Of a DNA stretch of 64,000 nt, positions 26,507 through 34,900 are shown piece after piece. Where the stretch lies: positions 62,001-126,000 of the forward strand of contig JAIBBG010000004.1 in assembly GCA_019694805.1 (NCBI GenBank), in the 5' to 3' direction. Both the position numbers and the translations under genes were made by a program. The notes under the pieces were generated by a model. It had not been told where the DNA came from. It saw only the letters and a list, made by a program, of their open reading frames with translations, and did not search any database. This DNA comes from Flavobacteriales bacterium. Lineage in GTDB: Bacteria; Bacteroidota; Bacteroidia; Flavobacteriales_D; Sanyastnellaceae. Positions within the stretch are counted from its first letter, which is position 1. The number at the start of each line of letters is the position of its first letter.

Positions 26507-27337
26507 ATGTGCCTGCGGTACTTGTTGTGTAGGATGATTGTTGGCTTCTTGGCTGTTTTGGCGACGAAGCCCGGCTTGGCTCAAAATGCGCCAGGTGCCC
26601 GCGCTTCTGGAATGGGAGGCGCGTATCTGGTGATGCATGACGTCTGGAGTGCCGTGCACAATCAAGCCGGTATTGTATACAGTGAATCTCCACAGGCTGG
26701 GGTATTTTATGAAAATCGCTTCGGAATGAAAGAACTGAGTGATAAGGGAATCGTAGCTTCCGTACCATTCAGAAAAAGTGCATTTGCGATTTCATACAGG
26801 TCTTTCGGATATTCCGGATACAGTCTTTCGCGCGCCGGTCTGGCCTATGCCATGAAGCTCAGTGATAAGTTTTCCGCGGGCATTCAGTTGAATTACCTTT
26901 CCACAAGACTCGGAGAAAATTATGGAACAAACTCGGGGTTGAGCGCTGAAGCCGGGTTTCTCTACAAAATGAATGAGAAGATTTCATTGGCTGCTCATCT
27001 TTACAATCCGAACAGAACAAAACTGAGCGATTACAATGACGAAAGAATTCCTTCCAAAATGAGGTTTGGTGCCGGATATCGGTTCTCCGAAAAAGTAATC
27101 CTTACGGGCGAAGTACAAAAACCTTCAGACAGCAAAGCGACGGTGAGGGCGGGTATCGAATATGTACCCGTTAAAAATCTTTCATTGCGCGCCGGATTTG
27201 CATCAGACCCATCGCAGTACGCTTTTGGATTCGGATACAGAATCAATGCATTTCAGATTGATGCTGCGACAGGATACCATCTTGTACTCGGGTTCACTCC
27301 TCAAATTTCACTCACCTTTCTGGGTAAAGATGTATGA
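26507..27337 (+). CDS. PorV/FadL-like outer membrane protein family
   Basis: The 276-residue protein begins with a signal peptide ending near LAQ (ATG 26507 or 26534). Directly after it comes NAPGARASGMGGAYLVMHDVWSAVHNQAGIVY, which closely follows the ARA-GMGGA-AxxDDxxAxxxNPAG pattern of the PorV/PorQ/UPF0164 group of FadL-like barrels. The remaining sequence is a series of beta strands (FAISYRSFGYSGYSLSRAGLAY, FSAGIQLNYLSTRL, KMRFGAGYRFSEKVILTGEV) ending in LGFTPQISLTFLGKDV. In T9SS, PorV shuttles cargo to the sortase, but many paralogs have no known partner. It overlaps the next gene as ATGA (27334-27337), so the two are likely to work together. Confidence 0.8.
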   Translation: MCLRYLLCRMIVGFLAVLATKPGLAQNAPGARASGMGGAYLVMHDVWSAVHNQAGIVYSESPQAGVFYENRFGMKELSDKGIVASVPFRKSAFAISYRSFGYSGYSLSRAGLAYAMKLSDKFSAGIQLNYLSTRLGENYGTNSGLSAEAGFLYKMNEKISLAAHLYNPNRTKLSDYNDERIPSKMRFGAGYRFSEKVILTGEVQKPSDSKATVRAGIEYVPVKNLSLRAGFASDPSQYAFGFGYRINAFQIDAATGYHLVLGFTPQISLTFLGKDV

Positions 27338-29424
27338 TGAGTTGCCGTTGGTTTCATAGTCGCACCATGATCCATGCAACGTTGTATGCCGTGTTGTGTT
27401 TGATGTCAATTACAGCAGTGGCACAAAACGAAGAGCTCAAAAACGGAATCATTGAGCAGCGAATAGAAGATATTGCTGGAACACTCGACGAAGGAACAGA
27501 ACTTGATTACACCAATCTCTTCGAAGTATTATCTTATTATTTCGAACATCCGCTCAATCTGAATAGTGCGAATGCGGAAGAATTGCGTGAATTGTATTTG
27601 CTTACTGATGTTCAAATCACCAGTCTGCAGCGACATTTGGAAAACTTTGGTTCTCTCCGCAGCATATACGAATTGCAGGCTATAGAGAATTTTGATTTAG
27701 AGACGATCAGAAACATCTCCTATTTCGTAACGGTAAAGCCAACACTCAGCTTCAAAGATTTTTCTTTCAAAACATTTTCCAAGGAACTGCGACATGATAT
27801 GTTTCTGAGGTACAAGCGTACCCTGGAAGAACAGGCAGGCTATATACCTGATGCAGAAACAGGCAAGCCAGCATTTGTAGGCTCACCTGACTATATGTAT
27901 TTGCGATACACGGCACAATACAGAAAAAACTTCCGTGCAGGCTTCACCCTTGAAAAAGATCCGGGAGAATCACTGCAAGACGGTCCTGACTTCAGAAGTT
28001 TTCATGTCATGTATGCAGGGAATACGTGGCTCAGAAAAGTGGTGGTAGGTGATTTTCAAGCCTTGTTTGGACAAGGCATAACATTCTGGAATGGATTGGC
28101 CTTTGGTAAATCTCCTTTCGTACTGAACATCAAAAAAAACCCTTTGGGTTTAAGACAATATTCTTCCGTTCAGGAAGGCAATTTTTTACGCGGAGCGGGC
28201 GCCACCATAGGCTTTGGAAAATTCGAGCTCACATCATTTTATTCCAACAAAAAGATCGATGCCGGTGTTTCTCTGGTGGCAGATTCCACTTTCAGCGATG
28301 ATGAGGTCATTACATCAATTCCACTGGGTGGACTACATAGAACCGATGGGGAAATCAACCAAAGGAATCGATTACAAGAAACCATCTACGGAGGTAATCT
28401 CAAGTATACCCGTGGGTCATTTTCGGCAGGATTCACGGCAGTAAGGACGGAGTTCAACTTTCCATCTGCATGGGATGGAGACCTATATCAACGTTTTGAT
28501 TTCACGGGATATGACAACCTCACAGCCGGCTTGGATTACCAGGCAGTGATCAGAAACACCAATTTCTTTGGAGAAATTTCCAGAAGCCAGAATGGCGGTG
28601 TGTCTTGGATGAATGGACTTGTAGCATCATTACACCAAAACTTGGCACTGAGTGCGGTTTACCGCGATTATGATCGGGATTACCAAAATCTCAGGACCAA
28701 TGCTTTTGGTGAAAACAACACTTCAGCAAGCAATGAACAAGGCCTGTTTGTAGGATTTCAGGCGGCATTAACGAGTAAAATCACCTTGAATGCTTACACA
28801 GATTTGGTGAAATTTCCATGGCTGGCCTATAGGGTAGATGCGCCTTCTGACATGTCAGATTATCTCGCTCAACTCAATTACAAACCTGACAAAAAACACT
28901 CATTCTATCTGAGATATAGGAGAAAAACAAAAGAGCAAAACTCCTCTGACGAAGACTTACTCATTACATATCCTGTTAATACACTACAGGAGAATTGGCG
29001 AATTCATGGTGTTTATCAAGTACATCCAAACCTCCAATTGAAGACAAGGGCAGAATGGGTCACTTTTAAGAAAGAAAACAACAAGGAAAGCGGCTTTTTG
29101 ATATACCAGGACTTGGTTTTCAAGAAAGTAGGCTCCAAGATGTCATTCACAGGAAGGTATGCCCTTTTTGACACCCAAAGTTGGAATAGTAAGCTATATG
29201 CCTTCGAAACGGATGTCCTTTATGCATTTAGCATACTCCCATACGCCTATAAGGGATCCCGCTTATATGGCATGATTAAGTGGGACGTCAAGAGAGGAAT
29301 TGACCTATGGATCCGTTATGGCACTTGGATTTTCACTGACCGTAATCAGATATCAAGCGGCAACACGGCCATTGCTGGGAACACCAAATCGGATGTACAC
29401 ATCCAGCTTCGGATACAATTTTGA
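27334..29424 (+). CDS. Outer-membrane protein with N-terminal helix-hairpin-helix (ComEA-like) domain
   Basis: The 696-residue protein has a signal peptide (about residues 11-31 if started at 27334; ATG 27367 is also possible). Residues about 85-135 hold a helix-hairpin-helix pair, LNSANAEELRELYLL and FGSLRSIYELQAIENFDLETI, which matches the ComEA-type pattern (LNxAxxEEL ... G.F.S..DL). The remainder, about residues 150-696, is rich in beta strands with aromatic girdles (RNTNFFGEISRSQN, HSFYLRYRRKTKEQN) and ends in KSDVHIQLRIQF, a typical C-terminal barrel strand. Overlap with the PorV-like gene indicates coupled expression. Secreted HHH domains bind DNA in competence systems; a role in DNA uptake is only an inference. 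Confidence 0.75.
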   Translation: MMSCRWFHSRTMIHATLYAVLCLMSITAVAQNEELKNGIIEQRIEDIAGTLDEGTELDYTNLFEVLSYYFEHPLNLNSANAEELRELYLLTDVQITSLQRHLENFGSLRSIYELQAIENFDLETIRNISYFVTVKPTLSFKDFSFKTFSKELRHDMFLRYKRTLEEQAGYIPDAETGKPAFVGSPDYMYLRYTAQYRKNFRAGFTLEKDPGESLQDGPDFRSFHVMYAGNTWLRKVVVGDFQALFGQGITFWNGLAFGKSPFVLNIKKNPLGLRQYSSVQEGNFLRGAGATIGFGKFELTSFYSNKKIDAGVSLVADSTFSDDEVITSIPLGGLHRTDGEINQRNRLQETIYGGNLKYTRGSFSAGFTAVRTEFNFPSAWDGDLYQRFDFTGYDNLTAGLDYQAVIRNTNFFGEISRSQNGGVSWMNGLVASLHQNLALSAVYRDYDRDYQNLRTNAFGENNTSASNEQGLFVGFQAALTSKITLNAYTDLVKFPWLAYRVDAPSDMSDYLAQLNYKPDKKHSFYLRYRRKTKEQNSSDEDLLITYPVNTLQENWRIHGVYQVHPNLQLKTRAEWVTFKKENNKESGFLIYQDLVFKKVGSKMSFTGRYALFDTQSWNSKLYAFETDVLYAFSILPYAYKGSRLYGMIKWDVKRGIDLWIRYGTWIFTDRNQISSGNTAIAGNTKSDVHIQLRIQF

Positions 29425-29544
29425 TTTTTTAATAGCCTGATATGCAGAAAAATTAAGGGATTCTAAGCGAAACTATTTACCTTTGTTTCTGTAAAAGAAA
29501 ATGGGGCAGGGTATTTGAAATGTTCCCTGTCAAATAAACATGAA

Positions 29545-29880
29545 ATGAAAAAACATTTACTCACACTTATTGCTGCCCTGTTGTTGTTCAGCTTTTCTGC
29601 TATATCGCAGGATCGTCTGACACATCCTATCAGTTCCGCACGAATTGTGGGTATTGATGGCAGAGCAGAATTGGTTTTCGATGAAGCCATTGCAGAATCA
29701 TTTACAGTAACCGTTCTTGATCTTACTGGCAAGTCTATCTTTGTGCAGCAACACAGTTCTACCGAAGGTGGATGTTCCTCAGTAGAAATTCCCGTAGAAA
29801 ATCTCAGAAAAGGTATCTACATGGTTCAAGTTGTTGGTGCCGATGGCAAAACCAAAACACTGAAATTACAACGCAACTAA
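29545..29880 (+). CDS. Minimal T9SS type A sorting domain protein
   Basis: ATG 29545 gives 111 residues: a signal peptide (MKKHLLTLIAALLLFSFSAIS, cleaved near residue 21) and then almost immediately a sorting domain, residues about 30-111 (RAELVFDEAIAESFTVTVLDLTGKSIFVQQ ... NLRKGIYMVQVVGADGKTKTLKLQRN). The usual passenger is missing, so the mature protein is little more than the export tag. There is no frameshift or truncated passenger upstream: the preceding 120 bp are non-coding. It has its own terminator (29903-29940). What it does is unknown. Confidence 0.78.
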   Translation: MKKHLLTLIAALLLFSFSAISQDRLTHPISSARIVGIDGRAELVFDEAIAESFTVTVLDLTGKSIFVQQHSSTEGGCSSVEIPVENLRKGIYMVQVVGADGKTKTLKLQRN

Positions 29881-29902
29881 ATTACCCTCAAGGTATACAT
29901 CG

Positions 29903-29940
29903 AACGGGTGAAGTCTTCGGATTTCACCCGTTTTTGTTTT
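29903..29940 (+). terminator. Terminator of the minimal T9SS gene
   Basis: A 10-bp stem AACGGGTGAA / TTCACCCGTT with a 10-base loop, followed by TTTGTTTT, 22 bp after the stop at 29880. Confidence 0.85.
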
Positions 29941-29963
29941 AGCTTTACTTGAAATAGATTGCC

Positions 29964-30713
29964 ATGCTGAGATGCACTATGCTTTTGGCCTTACTGTCTG
30001 CCATATTCCCCAACTCTGAAGCACAAGTGGTAGTTGGACAAGCGCCTCCCGGTATGGAAATCAATGACCTTGAATTCACAACAACCAATGATGGGACTTT
30101 AGCATACCTACACGCACTCATTCAGCTAAACACAGATTTGATTTCGGACCTATATCTCGCATTGCATTCCGGCAATCCATGCATTGATGGCGCCAGCGAG
30201 ATTACCATTCAGGTGATCAACTCCAATATTCAGATATTGCTTCAAAATGATGTTCCTGAACTGATGCAAGTGGGCGAAATCATACCAGATAATCTTTCCC
30301 TTAACCAAGAGTGGTCAGTGACCGAGAACATTCTATTGGCCACATATGGAGGATGGAATTTTCCATACGTGGGATCTTCCAACGTAGACCATAAGTATTT
30401 AATTTATCGCGATATTTCAACTGGAATCATTGGCTGGATAGAATTCTCCTATGCCATTACCGATTGTCCGGATGATCCAATAAATTTCATTTCCATTCAT
30501 CGATACCTGATTGATGCTGTAGCGACAAATTATTGTTCGGCGGATCTGAATTTCGATGGTTCAGTCGACCATGATGACCTTCTTCTTTTTTTAAATGAAT
30601 TTGGTTGTCAAACATCATGCAGTGCAGATATCAATCTGAACTCCGTTACGGATACAGCGGATTTGATGATCCTCATTTCAGAAATGAGTACGGACTGCTT
30701 TCATCCTGAATAG
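29964..30713 (+). CDS. Secreted protein with dockerin-like EF-hand repeats
   Basis: The 249-residue product has a signal peptide (MLRCTMLLALLSAIFPNSEA). Residues 25-185 are a beta-rich domain resembling a proprotein-convertase P-domain (MEINDLEFTTTNDGTLAYLHALIQL, ISDLYLALHSGNPC). The C-terminal 60 residues hold two calcium-binding-like loops, DLNFDGSVDHDDLLLFLNEF and DINLNSVTDTADLMILISEM, as in type I dockerins; the second lacks some acidic positions. There is no T9SS sorting domain, unusual for the neighbourhood, so it may stay periplasmic or use another route. No cohesin partner is seen in the window. The start at ATG 29964 follows the terminator of the preceding gene. Confidence 0.7.
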   Translation: MLRCTMLLALLSAIFPNSEAQVVVGQAPPGMEINDLEFTTTNDGTLAYLHALIQLNTDLISDLYLALHSGNPCIDGASEITIQVINSNIQILLQNDVPELMQVGEIIPDNLSLNQEWSVTENILLATYGGWNFPYVGSSNVDHKYLIYRDISTGIIGWIEFSYAITDCPDDPINFISIHRYLIDAVATNYCSADLNFDGSVDHDDLLLFLNEFGCQTSCSADINLNSVTDTADLMILISEMSTDCFHPE

Positions 30714-30828
30714 AGGCAGATTACCATGAACCCGATTCAAGAAGTAGGATTCAATAACAGCATTGAAAACCTTCGATGGCCATTGCTTTATGTCAGCTCT
30801 TGCTACATAGTTTGCGGTGAAGCATTTA

Positions 30829-31455
30829 TCATTTCAAATGCTTAATTTTCACAAGAGGGCTGAACAAATACTCATGTTTGGTCTTTTCTTCAAAACAGCG
30901 AATTCTGGTTCGAAGTTTTTCCCCTTTGATGAATACGCGATGATCCCTTCCATAAATAAATCTGGCATGTAGAGGAATGTCATCAAGTAACTTCACATCT
31001 GGATGACTGTTTTTATCATATCGAACGAGAACCTTTGAAAGATGCACATCAGTGCAAGTAGAAGCACCGGGATTCAGCAAATAGCCACTGATCGCTTTTG
31101 CTACATCTTCCGGAAATACATGCCGCCGAAGGAACGGGCCCAAGGTTTGTTTGAAATAGCTCTTCCATTCTTGTCCATGAGGTTTCACCCGATCGCGGTG
31201 ATTGTTGTAGCAAATCAGATGCGCCAATTCATGCATCAAGGTAATAAGAAAAGCGTATTTATTGAGATTGCCATTGACTGTCAAAACATGCCGACCATGT
31301 TTTGGATCAGGAGTAAAGTCGCCGAGTTTTGTTGCCCTTGGAGGCGTAATTTCCAAATGATGTGGATGCATTCTCAGCATTTCGCAAGCCAATTCCAAAG
31401 CGCCCTCAGGCAGAAATGGCTCAAGGGCGTTTTCCAGATCTGTGCTTTTCTTCAT
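30829..31455 (-). CDS. SprT-like zinc metalloprotease family protein
   Basis: The 208-residue protein holds the HELAH zinc motif at residues 75-79, within LITLMHELAHLICYNNH, and a downstream HGQEWKSYFKQ segment that follows the SprT family pattern (third ligand His plus W). The C-terminal third (DIPLHARFIYGRDHRVFIKGEKLRTRIRCFEEKTKHEYLFSP) corresponds to the small domain after the core; no zinc ribbon of four cysteines is seen. SprT-like proteins are cytoplasmic and related to Spartan, which clears DNA-protein crosslinks in eukaryotes, but the bacterial role is not established. The first 35 bases overlap the end of the small lipoprotein gene upstream. Confidence 0.85.
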   Translation of the reverse strand: MKKSTDLENALEPFLPEGALELACEMLRMHPHHLEITPPRATKLGDFTPDPKHGRHVLTVNGNLNKYAFLITLMHELAHLICYNNHRDRVKPHGQEWKSYFKQTLGPFLRRHVFPEDVAKAISGYLLNPGASTCTDVHLSKVLVRYDKNSHPDVKLLDDIPLHARFIYGRDHRVFIKGEKLRTRIRCFEEKTKHEYLFSPLVKIKHLK

Positions 31456-31603
31456 GATGGTTCAACTCGGCACCTAAGTTCATGGAATCTTCCCATTTTG
31501 GACAAGTGCGGCACTTTGGTTTCTTCTTGCCTGTTGTGCATGAGGACGCAGAGAGTAACACTGCAGCCACCAAAAAGATCAAAGCACCCATTCGCAATTT
31601 CAT
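31421..31603 (-). CDS. Small lipoprotein
   Basis: ATG 31603 gives 60 residues: a signal peptide with the hydrophobic stretch MGALIFLVAAVLLSASS and a lipobox cysteine directly after it, then a short lysine-rich linker and a CRTCPKW motif, ending in a His/Glu-rich tail (LNHHEEKHRSG). The two Cys of CxxC plus the His-rich tail could bind a metal. Many Bacteroidota have such tiny lipoproteins. The 3' end overlaps sprT-like by 35 bp, so the pair is probably co-transcribed. An upstream in-frame extension to 31639 is less likely, because it adds a basic stretch before the signal peptide. Confidence 0.55.
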   Translation of the reverse strand: MKLRMGALIFLVAAVLLSASSCTTGKKKPKCRTCPKWEDSMNLGAELNHHEEKHRSGKRP

Positions 31604-31655
31604 AGAAACTGATTTTATTCTTACAAATATATTTCGCAACCTTTACAGGTCAAAT

Positions 31656-31964
31656 ATGATTGACACACCAACACATATCATTTTACTCATTCTTTCCATC
31701 ATAGTTTGGCTATATGGTTCATTTCCATTGTTGAGGTATACCATTGAAATGTCAGAAGGAAAATTCAATGTACGGCTTATTCTTTGGCTGGTAATCATGA
31801 TTACGGCAATATTTTTCTGCAAACACGCTCTATTGTCGTTATCGGGTTGGCCAGAGGCCGGATCATGGTCGTCCCGATTATTTTTTGGTGGAATGTTGTT
31901 TCTGTCCATTCCGATTCCCTTTATTTGGGAGTATACCAAACAGCTTTTCCGCAAAAGGAAGTGA
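31656..31964 (+). CDS. Small membrane protein with three transmembrane segments
   Basis: ATG 31656 gives 102 residues, preferred over a longer in-frame stretch that overlaps the opposite-strand lipoprotein gene. Three hydrophobic helices are visible: residues 7-25, 41-62 and 73-92, with a Lys-Arg-rich C-terminus (LFRKRK) that should be cytoplasmic. No family is recognised. It is divergent from the small lipoprotein and lies 81 bp before mlaE on the same strand. Confidence 0.55.
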   Translation: MIDTPTHIILLILSIIVWLYGSFPLLRYTIEMSEGKFNVRLILWLVIMITAIFFCKHALLSLSGWPEAGSWSSRLFFGGMLFLSIPIPFIWEYTKQLFRKRK

Positions 31965-32045
31965 TGAAACCTTCAACACCGCGATGTGATCTAATTCCGG
32001 CAATTCATCATAAAATGCGGGTACCTGCGTTTATGTTTGCGACAG

Positions 32046-32789
32046 ATGACCTCGGTATATTTTCATATCGGACGATACTGGCTTCTGCTTGGAAATGTCT
32101 TTTCTAAACCGGAAAGGCGCAGTGTATACAGGAAACTGATCATTCAGGAGATTGATAAGATTGGGTTACAATCACTCGGGATTGTCGGCCTGCTTTCATT
32201 GTTCATGGGTGCAGTTGTGACACTTCAGACGGCAGCCAATATCGATAGTGGCTGGATACCACGATGGACGATTGGTTTCACTACAAGACAAACCATGATT
32301 CTGGAGTTTTCATCTACCATTGTTTGTCTTATTCTTTCCGGTAAGGTAGGAGGCAATATTTCATCTGAGATCGGAACCATGCGCATTACTGAGCAAATTG
32401 ATGCCATGGATATCATGGGAATCAATTCAGCAAGCTATTTGATTTTACCCAAGATCATCGCAGCGATGTTCATTTTTCCATTTCTCGTTATCATCTCCAT
32501 GTTTCTGGGTATTGCGGCTGGCGCGGGAGTTGGCACAACATCGGGAGTCATATCCATGACGGATTACGTCTATGGATTGCAATACTACTTCGATGGATTT
32601 CAGGTGAGTTACACATTAATCAAAACTGTCGTATTCGCGTTCATCATTACCAGTGTGAGTTCATATCATGGATTTTACACCTTCGGTGGGCCGAGGGAAG
32701 TGGGTGAAAGCAGCACACGCGCTGTGGTGTATAGCATGGTTTTGATTCTTATCGCGAACTATATTCTCACACAGATTTTGCTCCTGTGA
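32046..32789 (+). CDS. mlaE: MlaE-family ABC transporter permease
   Basis: The 247-residue membrane protein (ATG 32046; an in-frame TTG at 32037 is less likely) is the permease of an Mla-type transporter that moves phospholipids between the inner and outer membranes. It shows the family features: an amphipathic N-terminal helix, VTLQTAANIDSG, LSGKVGGNISSEIGTMRITEQIDAMDIMGINS (the EQI/LDA motif) and GPREVGESSTRAVV at the end, with about five membrane helices. It overlaps mlaF as GTGA. An MCE-domain gene (mlaD) does not follow, because the next gene is on the other strand. Confidence 0.9.
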   Translation: MTSVYFHIGRYWLLLGNVFSKPERRSVYRKLIIQEIDKIGLQSLGIVGLLSLFMGAVVTLQTAANIDSGWIPRWTIGFTTRQTMILEFSSTIVCLILSGKVGGNISSEIGTMRITEQIDAMDIMGINSASYLILPKIIAAMFIFPFLVIISMFLGIAAGAGVGTTSGVISMTDYVYGLQYYFDGFQVSYTLIKTVVFAFIITSVSSYHGFYTFGGPREVGESSTRAVVYSMVLILIANYILTQILLL

Positions 32790-33544
32790 TCGAAGTACGC
32801 AACATATCAAAAAGCTTTAATGGCCATGATGTACTTAAAAACATCAGTGTGTCATTTTATCCTGGCAAGGTGAATTTCATCATTGGCCGAAGCGGTTCGG
32901 GCAAATCAGTGCTGACCAAGTGTATTGTTGGATTGATGGAGGTGGATCGGGGTGAAATCATTTTTGATGATCGAAACTTTACCAAACTCGATCGTTGGGA
33001 TCGTAAGGATATCAGACAAGAAATGGGAATGCTCTTTCAAGGTTCAGCGTTGTTCAGTTCGATGACTGTAGAAGAGAATGTCATGTTTCCACTCCACATG
33101 TTCAGCAAGATGAACAAGGGCGAGATGATGGATCGTGTCAATTTTTGTCTCAAAAGAGTAAACCTTGAAGGAAAGAATCATTTGTATCCAAGTGAAATAT
33201 CAGGCGGAATGCAAAAACGTACCGGGATTGCACGTGCCATTGCCATGAATCCCAAATACCTGTTTTGTGATGAGCCCAATTCTGGACTTGATCCACAAAC
33301 TGCTATTGTCATAGATAATCTGATCAAAGAAATTACCTATGAATTTGGGTCGACCACGGTGGTGGTAAGTCATGACATGAATTCAGTCATTGAGATCGGC
33401 GATCACATCAATTTCATTTATCAGGGAGAGCTTTGGTGGAAAGGAGATAAACGCGCAATCCTTCATACAGAAAACACCGAACTCAACAACTTCGTATTCC
33501 CTTCTGAATTCATGAAGGAGATTCGTGAAAGCCTCAAGGGCTGA
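32786..33544 (+). CDS. mlaF: MlaF-family ABC transporter ATP-binding protein
   Basis: The 252-residue ATPase powers the MlaE permease. It has Walker A GRSGSGKS (34-41), a Q-loop in GMLFQGSALFSSMTVEENV, the signature ISGGMQKRTGIARA, Walker B LFCDEPNSGLD and the switch His in VVVSHDMNS. The sequence follows Mla-type ATPases, with the extended C-terminal segment ELNNFVFPSEFM. Translation starts at a GTG overlapping the mlaE stop (GTGA, 32786-32789). Confidence 0.93.
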   Translation: MIEVRNISKSFNGHDVLKNISVSFYPGKVNFIIGRSGSGKSVLTKCIVGLMEVDRGEIIFDDRNFTKLDRWDRKDIRQEMGMLFQGSALFSSMTVEENVMFPLHMFSKMNKGEMMDRVNFCLKRVNLEGKNHLYPSEISGGMQKRTGIARAIAMNPKYLFCDEPNSGLDPQTAIVIDNLIKEITYEFGSTTVVVSHDMNSVIEIGDHINFIYQGELWWKGDKRAILHTENTELNNFVFPSEFMKEIRESLKG

Positions 33545-33574
33545 CGAGATACTACACACTGCGGATAGATCCTG

Positions 33575-34864
33575 TTATCCGTTCATCACATCTTCAATTT
33601 CTTCCACTTCAATCGCGAAGTTCTTGAACAGATCATCATTTCCATTTGGTGTAATGACAATGTTGTTTTCGATACGAATTCCCAGGTTTTCCTCACGAAT
33701 GTAGATACCGGGTTCAACGGTAAAGACATTGCCCACTTCAACCGGTTTTGACCAATGGCCGACATCATGGACATCAAGTCCCAGAAAATGTGAAGTCCCG
33801 TGCATAAAGTACTTTTTGTAAGCCGGCCATTCTGGATTTTGATTTTTCACCTCATCCATCGTGATGAGCTGAAGATCGACAAGTTCCTTGGTCATCATTT
33901 CGCCTACTTGACGGTGATAGTCACCAAGTATTGCGCCTGGACGCAGCAATGATGTCGCGCCTTTCATCACACGCAATACCGCATTGTACACTTCACGTTG
34001 GCGGGCGCTGAATCTACCATTGACGGGAATACAGCGAGTCATATCAGCATTGTAATTTCCGTATTCCGCACCGACATCCATCAACAGCAAATCTCCATCT
34101 TGACAAGGCTTATCGTTATCAATATAATGCAACACACAAGCGCTGAAGCCTGAAGCAATGATGGGTGTATAAGCGAACCCACGCGAACCTCTTCTCAGAA
34201 ATTCATGCATGTACTCTGCTTCAATTTCATACTCCATCACACCGGGTTTTACAAATTTCATAACCCGATTAAATCCTTCATGGGTGATATCAATCGCTCG
34301 CTGTAGTTGAGCAATTTCTTCATTGTCTTTTACTGCGCGCAATTTGTGCATCAATGGCGCAGAACGCTCGATTTGAAAGTGTGGATATTTAGATCTAAAC
34401 CAAGAAGAAAATCTCATTTCTCTGGTTTCAACTTCAACGACGGCTCTTGTGTGTTCGTTGTTGTTCAGGTAAACACAACTGGCTTCAGGAAGTATGGTGT
34501 TGAGAATTTTTTCGAAATCACTGATCCAAAAAATGGTTTGAATTCCTGTTTGATCACGCGCACCCTGTTTTGTCAGTTTTGCACCTTCCCAAATCGCAAT
34601 GGTTTCGCTGGTTTCTTTTAGGAAAAGAACTTCGCGATATTGTTTGTTGAAACTATCAGGAAACAATACGAGTATCGTTTCCTCCTGATCGACACCTGAG
34701 AGGTAGAAAATATCAGATGCTTGTTTGAAAGGCATGTGACCATCTGCACTTGTCGGATAAATATCGTTGCTGCAGAAAATAGCGAGTCCGCCCTTTTGCA
34801 TTTCTGAAGTAAAACGATTTCGGTTTTGGGTATAGTGCTTCGATGAAAGTTGTTGATAGCGCAT
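33575..34864 (-). CDS. pepP: Xaa-Pro aminopeptidase (aminopeptidase P family)
   Basis: This M24 metallopeptidase removes N-terminal residues that precede proline. In its 429 residues there is an N-terminal AMP-N domain (1-140) and a C-terminal pita-bread domain with the dimetal ligands: Asp in LLMDVGAEYGNYNADMTR, His in HGTSHFLGLDVHDVG, Glu in FTVEPGIYI and Glu in GIRIENNIVI. It lacks a signal peptide and acts in the cytoplasm. Together with the M20 dipeptidase and proline dehydrogenase, it would let the cell use proline-containing peptides, although these genes are not clustered. Confidence 0.95.
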   Translation of the reverse strand: MRYQQLSSKHYTQNRNRFTSEMQKGGLAIFCSNDIYPTSADGHMPFKQASDIFYLSGVDQEETILVLFPDSFNKQYREVLFLKETSETIAIWEGAKLTKQGARDQTGIQTIFWISDFEKILNTILPEASCVYLNNNEHTRAVVEVETREMRFSSWFRSKYPHFQIERSAPLMHKLRAVKDNEEIAQLQRAIDITHEGFNRVMKFVKPGVMEYEIEAEYMHEFLRRGSRGFAYTPIIASGFSACVLHYIDNDKPCQDGDLLLMDVGAEYGNYNADMTRCIPVNGRFSARQREVYNAVLRVMKGATSLLRPGAILGDYHRQVGEMMTKELVDLQLITMDEVKNQNPEWPAYKKYFMHGTSHFLGLDVHDVGHWSKPVEVGNVFTVEPGIYIREENLGIRIENNIVITPNGNDDLFKNFAIEVEEIEDVMNG

Positions 34865-34900
34865 GACACAATGAATTATGACAATCTCAACGGATGTCTG

